64,000 nt of DNA from Candidatus Poribacteria bacterium (GTDB lineage Bacteria > Poribacteria > WGA-4E > WGA-3G): NCBI GenBank assembly GCA_022826805.1, contig JAJDUH010000027.1, positions 17,309 to 81,308 of the forward strand, given 5' to 3'. Within the stretch, counting starts at the first letter, position 1; every line of letters begins with the position of its first letter. The notes beneath the pieces are model-generated. The model was not told the origin of the DNA. It did not search any database and was given only the letters and a program-made list of their open reading frames with translations. This document shows, one piece after another, positions 34,410 to 44,113 of the stretch. A program made the translations under genes and the position numbers.

Positions 34410-34628
34410 TCACAACTCATCAATTCCCATCTCTTTGATGCGATCGGCTTTAATATCAGCCTGGACTTTACGCGCAAGTTTGGCAAGTTTATCTTGTGAT
34501 TCAGCAAAAGCCTTATCCCATAACCGTTTATCTTCGAGTTCTTCAAGAATCACGGCAGCAATAGTGTCCTGTCTTTCTGCAGGCAATTTATAGACTTCAG
34601 TAAGCACTTTTTCAAGAAGCCGTGTCAT
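34410..34628 (-). CDS. Small antitoxin-like helical protein (orphan)
   Basis: 72 residues from ATG 34628, with AAAGGATG upstream. It is helical and charged: MTRLLEKVLTEVYKLP, then a VILEELEDKRLWDKAFAESQDKL stretch like the C-terminal part of short addiction-module antitoxins. No toxin gene lies on either side (903-residue secreted protein downstream, PEPCK upstream), so it is an orphan or unrelated. The call rests on general resemblance only. Confidence 0.5.
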   Translation of the reverse strand: MTRLLEKVLTEVYKLPAERQDTIAAVILEELEDKRLWDKAFAESQDKLAKLARKVQADIKADRIKEMGIDEL

Positions 34629-34702
34629 AATTGTTTCATCCTTTGTGAGTCCGGCTGTCACAAATATAGACTTGGGTATTTATGAAACAGTCTCAGGTTG
34701 GT

Positions 34703-34734
34703 TATAGGGCGAGGTCCGCAGATCCCGCCCTATA
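34703..34734 (-). terminator. Hairpin downstream of pckG
   Basis: TATAGGGCG (34703-34711) pairs perfectly with CGCCCTATA (34726-34734) across a 14-nt loop, 14 bp after the pckG stop. There is no T run, so it may be mRNA-stabilising or a dispersed repeat rather than a strict terminator. Confidence 0.45.
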
Positions 34735-34748
34735 ATATTAGAGGAGGA

Positions 34749-36542
34749 CTATTGATTTTCACGCAAGCGAGCCTCTAAAGCCGCCAATTCATCAAATAAC
34801 GCTTCAGGCAATGTCTCTTCAAAACGTTCATAGTGCTCTCGAATTGACTCAATTTCATTGAGCCATTCTTCGACATTAACGTTGAGGAGTTCTTCCATCT
34901 GTTCGGCTGTTACATCCAGTTCAGCAGTGTCGATGGCATCAGGTGCTGGCAGATAACCAATCGGGGTTTCGACTGCTTCACCCTTTCCAGATACACGTTC
35001 CACAATCCATTTCAAAACACGACTATTTTCGCCGAAGCCGGGCCAGAGCCAGCCACCATCGGCATCCTTACGGAACCAATTGACGTAGAATATCTTCGGC
35101 AATTTGCTGGCATCGGTATTCTGACCCATTTCCAGCCAGTGTGCGAAGTAGTCCCCCATGTTATAGCCACAGAACGGGAGCATCGCCATTGGATCGCGTC
35201 TAAGTTCACCAACCGTTCCAGCAGCAGCTGCTGTACGTTCAGAAGAGGCAATAGAGCCAATGAAGGTGCCGTGCTGCCAATCGAAAGTCTCAAACACAAG
35301 CGGGACCGTCGTAGCGCGGCGTCCACCGAAAAGAATAGCAGAAATTGGGACGCCGTTCGGGTTTTCCCAGTTCGGGTCGATAATTGGACATTGAGAGGCA
35401 GGGGTTGTGTAGCGTGCATTCGGATGTGCCGCTGTTTTTTCATCACCGGGATGCCACTCTTCACCAAGCCAACTTGTGAGCGTTTCAGGTGGTTCTTCGC
35501 TCATCTCTTCCCACCATACGTCCGTATCCTCTGTGAGGGCAGCGTTCGTGAAAATTGAGTTTGATGTGAGTGTGTGCATCGCGTTCGGGTTCGTATCCAT
35601 TGACGTACCAGGAGCAACTCCGAAAAAGCCAGCTTCCGGATTAATGGCATAAAGTCTGCCATCTTCACCAAATTTCATCCAGGCAATATCATCGCCAATC
35701 GTCTCAGCTTTCCAACCCGGTATGGTCGGCGTGAGCATCGCGAGGTTCGTTTTACCGCAGGCACTCGGAAACGCTGCTGCGATGTAGGTTTTCTCACCTT
35801 CAGGACTCGTTAATCCCAAAATAAGCATGTGTTCTGCCATCCATCCATCATTTTTTGCCATCACAGAGGCGATGCGGAGGGCATAGCATTTTTTGCCGAG
35901 CAGCGCGTTCCCACCATAGCCACTACCATAGGACCAGATGGAACGTTCTTCGGGAAAGTGTACAATATATTTATTATCAGGATCACAGGGCCAAACAACA
36001 TCAGACTGTCCCGATTCAAGCGGCATTCCGACGGAATGTAGACACGGCACAAAATCTCCATCTTCACCAAGCACATCAAGCACATCATTTCCCATGCGGG
36101 TCATGATTCGCATATTCACAACGACGTAAGGTGAATCACTAATTTCAACGCCGATATGTGAAATGGGTGAACCAAGCGGTCCCATGCTGAACGGCACGAT
36201 GTACATCGTTCTGCCTCTCATGCAACCCTTGAAAAGTCCTTTGAGAGTGGCTTTCATTTCATCTGGATCGTGCCAGTTGTTTGTTGGACCCGCTTCAAGT
36301 GGAGTCTTCGAGCAGATGAATGTTCTATCTTCAACGCGTGCGACGTCGCCAGCATCGGAACGGGCAAGATAACTCCCTGGTCGCTTTTTGGGATCTAAGC
36401 GGACAAAAGTTCCTTTCTGGACAAGTGCCTCACACAAACGGTCATTTTCTTCCTGAGACCCGTCACACCAATAAATCGAGTCGGGTTGGCAGAGGTCAGC
36501 TGCTTCTTCAACCCAACGCTGTAACTTCTTATTCTTGGTCAT
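34749..36542 (-). CDS. pckG: Phosphoenolpyruvate carboxykinase (GTP)
   Basis: 597 residues, the full GTP-type length. It interconverts oxaloacetate and phosphoenolpyruvate in gluconeogenesis. The kinase P-loop is in [13 protein letters not shown] with the hyper-reactive cysteine near residue 262; upstream [19 protein letters not shown] and the metal site in GDDIAWMKF are present, and [20 protein letters not shown] is the guanine-end motif. GGAGG precedes the start and a promoter is visible upstream. Monocistronic, flanked by a hairpin. Confidence 0.96.
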   Translation of the reverse strand: MTKNKKLQRWVEEAADLCQPDSIYWCDGSQEENDRLCEALVQKGTFVRLDPKKRPGSYLARSDAGDVARVEDRTFICSKTPLEAGPTNNWHDPDEMKATLKGLFKGCMRGRTMYIVPFSMGPLGSPISHIGVEISDSPYVVVNMRIMTRMGNDVLDVLGEDGDFVPCLHSVGMPLESGQSDVVWPCDPDNKYIVHFPEERSIWSYGSGYGGNALLGKKCYALRIASVMAKNDGWMAEHMLILGLTSPEGEKTYIAAAFPSACGKTNLAMLTPTIPGWKAETIGDDIAWMKFGEDGRLYAINPEAGFFGVAPGTSMDTNPNAMHTLTSNSIFTNAALTEDTDVWWEEMSEEPPETLTSWLGEEWHPGDEKTAAHPNARYTTPASQCPIIDPNWENPNGVPISAILFGGRRATTVPLVFETFDWQHGTFIGSIASSERTAAAAGTVGELRRDPMAMLPFCGYNMGDYFAHWLEMGQNTDASKLPKIFYVNWFRKDADGGWLWPGFGENSRVLKWIVERVSGKGEAVETPIGYLPAPDAIDTAELDVTAEQMEELLNVNVEEWLNEIESIREHYERFEETLPEALFDELAALEARLRENQ

Positions 36543-36588
36543 TTAAACCTCCAGTTGTTGTTGAATACATCTATTATTGCTCCTATAT

Positions 36589-36617
36589 ATTTTACAACAA
36601 ATTTTCCGACTTCGCAA
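36589..36617 (-). promoter_or_regulatory. Promoter of pckG
   Basis: On the minus strand TTGCGA (36617-36612), 17 bp, TAAAAT (36594-36589), giving a ~40-nt leader to ATG 36542. Confidence 0.55.
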
Positions 36618-36728
36618 ATTAAATGCCAAAACAATTTATATCTGTTCGTTTAATACGTCCCTTAGTGTCAAAACGTAGTTGAAACCCAATGTCATACGAT
36701 ATACCGAACGCTTTCTACGTAGTAGAAG

Positions 36729-38663
36729 TCAAAACGACGCGCCTAAACTGACATGAATTTTTCCTCTCAACAGCGAATCTCCTGCAGCGAGCCCGTAGTT
36801 CAATCGTAGAATACCGCCTTTAGACTCAAGCCGGGCACCAAATCCGTAGCCAACTCGGAGTCTATCAAAAACTGAAGGGGTCTCAAGCAAGGTTACCGCA
36901 CCTAAATCAGTAAAAACAAAAATCTGGGAATCAGGTCCAACGAGATACCGATATTCAATGTTTGCATACACTCGTCGTGGTCCAGAAAACCAATCTTCAT
37001 CGTACCCGCGCAATGTGGTGGCACCACCGAGATAGAAAAGTTCGGTTGGGGGGATAACTATGTCAGAATCACTTGCAAGCTGCGTTTCAAAACCCCACGC
37101 CGCAGCACCGTGGAGTTCTATAGCAATCGTCTGTTTTTGCCATGTTGGGTAGTATTGCTGGAGAGAGAGCCACGCCTTCCTGAGCCGAAAGTCGCTCCGT
37201 GATACCTCAAGAGCAATGCTGTCACGCCGACCGCGCATCGGGTTCAAAAAATAGTCACGTGTGTCCCGTGTCAATCGGAATGTGACACTATACTTTGTTC
37301 CACTGTACGCTTCGGAATCGGTTGAGGGAGTAGTAATCGGAGATTGAATCTCAAACGGAGTTACTGGTCTCGGAGGCAGACCCACATTTGGTACTTTAAT
37401 CTGCTTATATCCTAACGTCATAGTGCCTTCAAAGACCCGTCCGAAGTTGGTAGTTGCACTCACACTGCTGGAACGTTCTTCCGAGACTGTTTCACTGTTG
37501 TCGGATGGAAAGCCTCCAAGCTGATCCTGACCGAGACTACGTTGTTTAATTTGTCCATATGCTACACCGATCGTTAACGGTTTCCCAAATATCCACGGTT
37601 CAGCATAACTGAGTCGAAGGATTCTAAGCAGACCGGATTTCCAATAGAAGTCGAACTGCCTGCCTGTCCCTAACAGATTGGTTTCGCTGGCTTCAAAAAT
37701 CCCGGTGAGTTGTGGGGCCGCGTCAACTTCGGAGTCTGGGGGGGCATATCCGATAACGCCGCTCAGTCGTCCCGTTTTTGCTTCGGTTACATGCGCGTGA
37801 AAGTTAATCCTATCCGCTGTTGCCCCCGCCTCCAACACATTTGGGTTAATCTGATAGAAATACCCCAAATTGCGCAGGCGGCGGTAACTTGTATCAATAT
37901 CGCGTTGATCAAAACGTTGGTCAGGTTTTACCGGAATTTCCCGAAGAACTACCTCTGTTTTAGTCTTCTGTAGACCGCTCACCTTCACATCACCAATCCG
38001 AATCTGTGAACCTTCACGGATGTGCAACTGAAAATCGACGGTAGATGTCTCTGATGAAAGTTGAATATTTTTGGTTTCAATCTCAATCTTTGGGTAGCCG
38101 TGTTCGCTGTATAGCGTCTGGACACGCTCGATTCCATCTGCTAACGCTGCTTCTGTAAAAAGGTTGTCCTGCTTTAGATTAAGCGTATCGCGGATTTCTT
38201 CTTCGGAGAATAATTGATTCCCTGTAAGTGTCAGCATCCCTATACGGATCCGTTTGCCTTCAACAATTTTCACTGTAATAGACACGTCCGTTTCGTTCGC
38301 TAAAATAGGTGAAACAGCCGGTGTCATTTCTACAAACACAAATCCGTCTTTCCGATACGCCTCAAGGATGTGTTCAAACCCCTCTCTAATTTCCGCTTGG
38401 GTATATGTTTTCTCCGACTGCCATTCAAACAGGTTCGCTAATCTGTTTTGGTTAAAATGTGAGCTACCATCAAAACGGAGTTGGCGAATGTAATAGTGTG
38501 GTTTGGTCGTCTGGTCTTCTGTTTCGTTGTTAGCAGTCGCGTCTTCCGAACTATTGCTCTGTTCTGTGTCATCGGTCCCATATAGTGGATCAGATGTTCC
38601 GATTATGCAGAAAAATAAACCACTGAGTAGTATAAAGAGTTGTGGAAATCGGTGTTTGTACAT
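36729..38663 (-). CDS. Omp85/BamA-TamA family outer-membrane assembly protein
   Basis: 644 residues with a signal peptide. Residues ~55-290 contain three POTRA-like domains (YIRQLRFDGSSHF; IGMLTLTGNQLF; IGDVKVSGLQ), and the remainder is a 16-strand-type barrel with the surface-antigen motif region and a terminal phenylalanine (VSLGASF) as the assembly signal. Omp85 proteins insert outer-membrane barrels or translocate proteins. With three rather than five POTRAs, a TamA-like role is as likely as BamA. GGAGA precedes the start. It proves a Gram-negative envelope. Confidence 0.88.
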   Translation of the reverse strand: MYKHRFPQLFILLSGLFFCIIGTSDPLYGTDDTEQSNSSEDATANNETEDQTTKPHYYIRQLRFDGSSHFNQNRLANLFEWQSEKTYTQAEIREGFEHILEAYRKDGFVFVEMTPAVSPILANETDVSITVKIVEGKRIRIGMLTLTGNQLFSEEEIRDTLNLKQDNLFTEAALADGIERVQTLYSEHGYPKIEIETKNIQLSSETSTVDFQLHIREGSQIRIGDVKVSGLQKTKTEVVLREIPVKPDQRFDQRDIDTSYRRLRNLGYFYQINPNVLEAGATADRINFHAHVTEAKTGRLSGVIGYAPPDSEVDAAPQLTGIFEASETNLLGTGRQFDFYWKSGLLRILRLSYAEPWIFGKPLTIGVAYGQIKQRSLGQDQLGGFPSDNSETVSEERSSSVSATTNFGRVFEGTMTLGYKQIKVPNVGLPPRPVTPFEIQSPITTPSTDSEAYSGTKYSVTFRLTRDTRDYFLNPMRGRRDSIALEVSRSDFRLRKAWLSLQQYYPTWQKQTIAIELHGAAAWGFETQLASDSDIVIPPTELFYLGGATTLRGYDEDWFSGPRRVYANIEYRYLVGPDSQIFVFTDLGAVTLLETPSVFDRLRVGYGFGARLESKGGILRLNYGLAAGDSLLRGKIHVSLGASF

Positions 38664-38804
38664 CTATTGTCTCCATTAAGCCTGAACCTATACGATGATA
38701 TTTTAGCATGTGTGATACACGAAAGGCAAATCGTCCTTATGTGTAGGATGGCATATCTACAACAGTGATTCTCAGTGTCCCATACTTGGTAGTCAAAGTT
38801 TCTT

Positions 38805-39023
38805 GTAGGTTGGGTTGAACGGGACTTCACCAGGACCTTGCAGTACCCCGAAATCCTCGGACATACAAAAGCCCATTGATACCCCTAACTCTATAGTGAA
38901 ACCCAACTGACGCCTTGAAAAGTTGGGTTTCGCTGAGTTTCTGTGATGTGGCAGGATTCTGGTAAAATTATGGGCTTTTTGGGTCTATCCCCGCTTCGGT
39001 CTATTCCGCTCAACCCAACCTAC
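38805..39023. repeat. 219-bp element with GTAGGTTGGGTTGA ends
   Basis: GTAGGTTGGGTTGAACGG (38805-38822) and CCGCTCAACCCAACCTAC (39006-39023) are inverted repeats with one mismatch. Inside is a second pair, GAAACCCAAC and GTTGGGTTTC (38900-38935). The same end sequence occurs at 5572-5589 and a relic near 59893. I know such GTAGGTTGGGTTGAGC repeats from many bacterial genomes. Confidence 0.6.
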
Positions 39024-39069
39024 GTTGATCTATGCTAAAAACTTTACACACCCTTACACGAGAATAAAT

Positions 39070-39098
39070 TTGATAAAAATTGGAAAATATGGTATAAT
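39070..39098 (+). promoter_or_regulatory. Strong promoter of the radical SAM gene
   Basis: TTGATA (39070-39075), 17 bp, perfect TATAAT (39093-39098). Transcription would begin near 39105, giving an ~84-nt leader. Confidence 0.65.
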
Positions 39099-39188
39099 AT
39101 TGCTTGGAGTGATTCAATTAATAATTTATTCGGAAAAAATTGGCAATATGGGTATGACGGTTACGCCCGCTAGGAGTACATATAGATT

Positions 39189-41192
39189 ATGTCAAATGCG
39201 CTATTTGTTTATCCAAAGTTCCCCCCATCTTATTGGGGGTTTAAATACGCCTTAGATTTTCTTGGAAAAAAATCCTCAATGCCTCCGCTCGGATTGCTAA
39301 CTATCGCCGGGATGTTCCCTAAGAACTATAACTTGAAGGTCGTTGACCTTAATATTGAACCACTTACTGATGCACATATCCAGTGGGCAGATGTCGTCTT
39401 AACATCCACGATGATTGTTCAAAAAGCCTCGCTTTACGAAGTCGCTGAACGTTGCAATCGAGCCGGAGTACCAATTATCGCCGGAGGACCACATCCAACT
39501 TCTTACTACGACAATATCAAAGAAGAGACCGACGCTACGATTAACCATTTTCTCTTCGGGGAAGTTGAAGAAATCTTTGAAGACTTCTTAACCGATTTTG
39601 AGAGCGGAACCGCAAAAGAGATTTATCGCGAAACGCGAAAACCAGATATCACGAAAACACCCCCGCCTCGCTACGATCTTATCAATATTAACGCGTATGG
39701 TTCAATGGCACTCCAATTCTCACGTGGGTGTCCCTTCAACTGTGAATTCTGCGATATTACAAAGTTATTCGGACGCGTACCCCGGACCAAGAGCAATGAG
39801 CAAATGCTCACTGAGTTCGAGATGCTCTATAAACTGGGTTGGAAAGGCGCAATGTTCGTTGTTGATGACAACTTTATCGGCAACAAACGCGACGCAATGC
39901 GTTTGCTTCCTGCTGTCAGGGAATGGCAGGAAGAACGGCAATTTCCGTTCTCACTTTATACCGAAGCCAGTGTGAACCTCGTCGAAATCCCTGAAATGCT
40001 TGATGCAATGAGCGATGCCGGTTTTAACATGGTCTTCCTCGGTATCGAAAGCCCTAATGATGATGCACTGATTAGCACCTCCAAAGGACAAAATACGAGC
40101 AAACAGGAAGACGCCGGTAGTTACCTGTTGCGCGCTGTCAGAGAGATACAGAGCAAAGGGATGGAGGTTACAGGTGGGTTTATCATCGGGCTTGATGGCG
40201 ATACGGAGTTTGATTCGCATATCAACTTTATTCAGGAAGCCGGCATTCCGATGGCGATGGCTGGTCTCCTTACTGCCTTGAAGGAAACTGATCTCTGGCA
40301 TCGATTGAAACAGGAAGATCGGTTGCTTGGGGAGTCCAGCGGAAATCAGACCGACATGACCCTTAATTTTGTACCGGAAATGCCGCGTCAGACGCTCATG
40401 CAAGAGTATCGGAGAGTCGTATCAACACTCTACGATCCGACCTTGAAGAACTATTTTGCTCGATGTCTGAAGCTGCTTGAGTATATGCCTAAAACCCATA
40501 ATAATGTCAGATCGATTAATATGAATGAACTCGGAGCGTTTATGCGGTCTATCCAGAAGCAGCTTTTCTCCAAGCAAGGTGTAGAGTACGCACGGTTCTT
40601 GCTGAAAACCTTAAAAGACTATCGTTCGATGTTCCCAGAAGCCGTCCGATTGGCTGTCATGGGCTACCATCTTGAGAAGATAACTCGCCACACTGTTGCT
40701 GTTGAAGACTTCAGAAACTTCTTGGCTCATGAAATGGAGACCTTTAAAAAACAGGTCTCGCAATTCACGCAGGTCCAAGGCGATCGCATGGGTGAAATAC
40801 AAAGTTATTCACGGCAGCTCTTTGCACGTGTTAAGACGGAGTACAATTCGATTCACGAGGATTTTCGCTACGCCGCACATGCTGCGCTTACCGGTTTTCA
40901 ACAGTCGATGTTCAAAGAGTACTTAGAGGCAGAACTCACGGCTTTCAAAAATGCTGCCGGGGCTTTTGCAAAAGCGCAGAGTGCCCGGGTCGGTGAGTTA
41001 CAAACCTATGTCCATAGACTCTTTGCCCGTGTTCGCGCACAGCATGCGCAACTCTACGATAGTTTCAGGCATCATACTGACGATTTGAGTCATCATACCC
41101 AAGAAGCCTTTGATGCTTTCCGTGAATCCATCGCACGGCATTTGGAACAACTCTTCGGTTCTGTCCCTGTACAAATTGAAGGGCTAACCTAA
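39189..41192 (+). CDS. B12-binding radical SAM protein with duplicated helical C-terminus
   Basis: 667 residues. The N-terminal ~150 residues are a cobalamin-binding-like Rossmann domain (PPLGLLTIAG; GGPHPTSYYD). The radical SAM cluster is C181-x-x-x-C185-x-x-C188 (RGCPFNCEFCD), followed by GIESPN and a DUF4070-like region. This group includes methyltransferases such as the hopanoid methylase HpnR. Residues ~515-650 are an unusual helical extension containing a ~67-residue duplication (QGDRMGEIQSYSRQLFARV at 530; QSARVGELQTYVHRLFARV at 597). The substrate is unknown. The ABC gene follows 7 bp later. Confidence 0.85.
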   Translation: MSNALFVYPKFPPSYWGFKYALDFLGKKSSMPPLGLLTIAGMFPKNYNLKVVDLNIEPLTDAHIQWADVVLTSTMIVQKASLYEVAERCNRAGVPIIAGGPHPTSYYDNIKEETDATINHFLFGEVEEIFEDFLTDFESGTAKEIYRETRKPDITKTPPPRYDLININAYGSMALQFSRGCPFNCEFCDITKLFGRVPRTKSNEQMLTEFEMLYKLGWKGAMFVVDDNFIGNKRDAMRLLPAVREWQEERQFPFSLYTEASVNLVEIPEMLDAMSDAGFNMVFLGIESPNDDALISTSKGQNTSKQEDAGSYLLRAVREIQSKGMEVTGGFIIGLDGDTEFDSHINFIQEAGIPMAMAGLLTALKETDLWHRLKQEDRLLGESSGNQTDMTLNFVPEMPRQTLMQEYRRVVSTLYDPTLKNYFARCLKLLEYMPKTHNNVRSINMNELGAFMRSIQKQLFSKQGVEYARFLLKTLKDYRSMFPEAVRLAVMGYHLEKITRHTVAVEDFRNFLAHEMETFKKQVSQFTQVQGDRMGEIQSYSRQLFARVKTEYNSIHEDFRYAAHAALTGFQQSMFKEYLEAELTAFKNAAGAFAKAQSARVGELQTYVHRLFARVRAQHAQLYDSFRHHTDDLSHHTQEAFDAFRESIARHLEQLFGSVPVQIEGLT

Positions 41193-41199
41193 CACGATC

Positions 41200-42723
41200 A
41201 TGGCGTGTATTGGGATAAAAAACCTCGGTTTCACATATCCGAGTCGTCAGCACCCAACATTGCAGGGGATCACCACCGATATTCCTTCCGGGGCATTTGT
41301 GCTGTTGACAGGTCCAACCGGATGTGGTAAATCCACATTGCTGCGGACATTGAACGGTTTAATCCCGTACGCTTCGGCGGGAACATTCACCGGAACAGTA
41401 CTTCTCAACGGAAAAAACCTCGCTACTCAACCGCTTGCTACCACATGCCAGCAAGTCGCACTCCTTTTCCAAAACCCTGAAGATCAACTCTTTTGCACTT
41501 TGGTCGAAGACGAAGTCGCCTTTGGGCTCGAAAACCTCGGTTTTCCGTCCAAAGAGATTAAGGCACGAATTGCTTTTGCCTTGGAACAGGTAGGGCTCCC
41601 TGATTTCCAGAGCCGGGAGATCTCATCACTCTCCGGTGGTCAAAAACAGCGCGTCGCACTCGCTGCTATCTGTGCGATGCAACCGCAAGTCTTGCTCCTT
41701 GACGAACCTACCAGCCATCTCGATCCGCAAGGCACGAGGGATATTCTCGATATCGTCGCGAAACTAAATAGGGAAATGGGGATAACAGTCGTCTTGGCAA
41801 CCCATCGAACCAGAGAGGTTGCACCACTGTGCGATCATGTTTGGCTAATGGACGAAGGACAACTCTGTCTGGATTTACCGAAGACTGAGGCGTTTCAAGA
41901 CCTTGCTCCATATCAACGCTTGGGTGTACAAGTGCCTCTGGGTGATGCAGCCTCGTCTGCAACCCGATTTTCTGATCCAAAAACTTCTGGCGTAGCACCC
42001 TCAAAAAACTTCAGTCTGAGTCTCAGCCAACTCCATTTTCATTATCCAAATACCGACAAGGATGTCGTGTGTGGGATCTCCTGTGATGTCCAACGTGGAG
42101 AAGTCTTGGCAATTATGGGAGCAAATGGGTCTGGCAAAACAACGCTAATTCATCTGATGGCAGGTTTGCTGCGTCCGTCAGCAGGGGAGGTGTCAATTGC
42201 CGGAAAGACGCGCCGTCGGGTAAAACTTCATCAATTGGCAGGTGAAATTGGTATCGTTTTTCAGAATCCCGATCTGCTACTACAGGCGAAAACCGTCAGC
42301 GCTGAGGTGGCATTTGGTCCAAAAAATCTCAGATTTCCAACAAAAACCCTTGAAGAACGGGTTACCAAGACCCTCACACAATTTGACTTAAATAGCCTTG
42401 CTGCAGAAGCACCCTATGCTCTGTCGCGAGGACAACGTCAGCGCATTGCAGTCGCAGCAACCTTTTCACTACATCCCGATCTTTTTCTTCTCGATGAACC
42501 CACCACCGGTCAAGATGCACAGCATCTCTATGAGTTAATGGATGAACTTTGTGATGAAATCCGACGCGAGGATAAGACCCTCATTTTCGCAACCCACGAT
42601 ACCGATCTCACCTTGAAATATGCCGATCGTGTCCTCTTGTTGCAGGACGGTGAAGTAATTTTCGATGGGGTCCCTCGTGCTGCTTTTGCCGACCAGGATC
42701 TCCTCCAACAAGCATCACTGTAA
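41200..42723 (+). CDS. Fused double ECF-type ABC ATPase (EcfA/CbiO-like)
   Basis: 507 residues with two complete ABC domains. The first has Walker A GPTGCGKST (38-46), signature LSGGQKQR and Walker B LLLDEPTSHLD; the second has GANGSGKTT (307-315), a divergent signature LSRGQRQR and LFLLDEPTTGQD. The FQNPEDQLF stretch after Walker A is typical of energy-coupling-factor vitamin and metal transporters, whose two ATPases are usually separate. No T or S membrane component is in the window. It starts 7 bp after the radical SAM gene, so a shared transcript is likely; cobalamin supply would make functional sense. Confidence 0.88.
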   Translation: MACIGIKNLGFTYPSRQHPTLQGITTDIPSGAFVLLTGPTGCGKSTLLRTLNGLIPYASAGTFTGTVLLNGKNLATQPLATTCQQVALLFQNPEDQLFCTLVEDEVAFGLENLGFPSKEIKARIAFALEQVGLPDFQSREISSLSGGQKQRVALAAICAMQPQVLLLDEPTSHLDPQGTRDILDIVAKLNREMGITVVLATHRTREVAPLCDHVWLMDEGQLCLDLPKTEAFQDLAPYQRLGVQVPLGDAASSATRFSDPKTSGVAPSKNFSLSLSQLHFHYPNTDKDVVCGISCDVQRGEVLAIMGANGSGKTTLIHLMAGLLRPSAGEVSIAGKTRRRVKLHQLAGEIGIVFQNPDLLLQAKTVSAEVAFGPKNLRFPTKTLEERVTKTLTQFDLNSLAAEAPYALSRGQRQRIAVAATFSLHPDLFLLDEPTTGQDAQHLYELMDELCDEIRREDKTLIFATHDTDLTLKYADRVLLLQDGEVIFDGVPRAAFADQDLLQQASL

Positions 42724-42736
42724 GTTCACGATCCCG

Positions 42737-42765
42737 TTGATGGTTATTACCAAATATGTTATACT
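42737..42765 (+). promoter_or_regulatory. Promoter of the MNT-HEPN gene
   Basis: TTGATG (42737-42742), 17 bp, TATACT (42760-42765). Transcription near 42772 excludes an ATG at 42769 and supports ATG 42784 with AGGAGG. Confidence 0.6.
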
Positions 42766-42783
42766 CTTATGAGGAGGATTCGT

Positions 42784-43569
42784 ATGGTTACCCGAAAAGA
42801 GATTCAAGCCACTTGTGATGACATCGTGCGCAAATTCGCGCCCCTCCAAGTGATTCTCTTTGGCTCCTATGCCTACGGCGCGCCAACAGATAACTCGGAT
42901 GTAGATCTCCTCGTCGTGATGGATATTCCGAAATCGGAATTTCTCAACAAAGCGATAGAGATCCGACAGCATATCTCATACCACTTCGGTCTGGATCTCT
43001 TGGTCCGTTCACCCGAAGAGATTGCGTATCGTGTGTCATATAACGATTGGTTTCTCCGCGAGATCGCTGAAAAAGGCGAAGTGCTTCATGGTTCTGATAT
43101 AGACTATAATGTTGAATACCTACAAGCCATGTATAATGGAGCGAACGTTCTAAAAAAAGAGAAGGATTGCATGAATCCGTTGACGCTGGAGTGGGTAAAG
43201 AAAGTTGAAGAAGATTATAATGCGGCAAAATGGCTCCAACAGGCACCAAATCTGCTCCATAACTCTATCTGCTTCCACGCGCAACAATGTGTTGAAAAGT
43301 ATCTCAAGGCATGGTTGCAAAAGGCGAACATCCAGGCACCAAGAACGGACAACCTTGAAGAACTATTGGACTTGATTGTGGCGACGCTGCCTGAGTGGCA
43401 ATACTGGCAACCTGACTGTAAAATAATAATGGCGTATGCAGGGGATCCTCGGTATCCGCGGGATTCAAGGACCGCCGAGGATACACATCACGCCATGCAC
43501 ATCTGCGATGCCGTGCGCCGAGCCGTTCGCACGCAACTAAAACTCCCAGCAGATGGGATCGAGACTTAA
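42784..43569 (+). CDS. Minimal nucleotidyltransferase-HEPN fusion protein
   Basis: 261 residues from ATG 42784, seven bases after AGGAGG. Residues ~5-95 are a minimal nucleotidyltransferase with G27-S28 and the D39-x-D41 metal pair (FGSYAYGAP, NSDVDLLV). Residues ~130-255 are a HEPN domain (CFHAQQCVEKYLKAWLQ; a RYP-type DPRYPRDSR loop). As separate genes these form antitoxin-toxin pairs in which the MNT adenylylates the HEPN RNase; a single-chain fusion is also common and may be self-controlled. It has its own promoter. Confidence 0.85.
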   Translation: MVTRKEIQATCDDIVRKFAPLQVILFGSYAYGAPTDNSDVDLLVVMDIPKSEFLNKAIEIRQHISYHFGLDLLVRSPEEIAYRVSYNDWFLREIAEKGEVLHGSDIDYNVEYLQAMYNGANVLKKEKDCMNPLTLEWVKKVEEDYNAAKWLQQAPNLLHNSICFHAQQCVEKYLKAWLQKANIQAPRTDNLEELLDLIVATLPEWQYWQPDCKIIMAYAGDPRYPRDSRTAEDTHHAMHICDAVRRAVRTQLKLPADGIET

Positions 43570-43646
43570 ACTGATACAAAACTCTGTATGTTGCGCAAAA
43601 ATATTGATTTTTCACAGCAATCGCTTTACCTAACAGAAGAAATTCA

Positions 43647-44111
43647 ATGAAAATAAATTCAATATTCCATGTTTTGTTTTTTTTGGTAGCAGTGCTGATG
43701 TTCAGCATGCCCTTTGTGGGACTTGCTCAACAGAATTCAATTGAGGTCGAAGCTGCGATTGCTGCAAAAGATGATGCAAATAAAGATGTCAACAAACCTC
43801 TATGGTTTGGTACTGGCTGTCTGCTTTCGGGATTTGTATTTGTGCCGGTTGTGTATAGTCACCTTTTACCTCCAATAGGTCTCGCTGGGATCCATTCCTA
43901 TCGTCCGAGCCCGCCTGCTGCACGTTTGGTTGGAAAACCAATGGAATATGTGGTACTCTACACTGAGACGTACAAAAAAGAGAGAGGCAAACTGCAAGCG
44001 TTCTGGTCAACAGCAGGTTGTGTCAGTAGCTGCGTTGCGATTACAGGGTGTGTCGCTGCAGGTATTTTTATTGGTGTAATTCCACTTCCGCCAACAAGTG
44101 AGTCTGACTAA
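43647..44111 (+). CDS. Hypothetical membrane protein of the LolA-like/YidD cluster
   Basis: 154 residues with a signal peptide (FFLVAVLMFSMPFVGLAQ) and two further hydrophobic segments (WFGTGCLLSGFVFVPVVY; STAGCVSSCVAITGCVAAGIF). Between them is a loop with a YVVLYTETYKKERGK segment. It ends 2 bp before the LolA-like gene, so the two are co-transcribed. I do not recognise the family. The context suggests an envelope role. Confidence 0.65.
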   Translation: MKINSIFHVLFFLVAVLMFSMPFVGLAQQNSIEVEAAIAAKDDANKDVNKPLWFGTGCLLSGFVFVPVVYSHLLPPIGLAGIHSYRPSPPAARLVGKPMEYVVLYTETYKKERGKLQAFWSTAGCVSSCVAITGCVAAGIFIGVIPLPPTSESD

Positions 44112-44113
44112 GT

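Larger units (their letters stand above)
38664..39188. other. Divergent noncoding gap with GTAGGTTGGG element and promoter
   Basis: It holds the TIR-bounded element at 38805-39023 and the strong promoter at 39070-39098. No gene is seen. Confidence 0.6.

Noticed and set aside
34410..34628. Complete toxin-antitoxin operon
   Set aside because: Only an antitoxin-like protein is present; neither flank encodes a small toxin.
42769..42783. Upstream ATG of the MNT-HEPN gene
   Set aside because: It lies before the predicted transcription start, and AGGAGG precedes ATG 42784.
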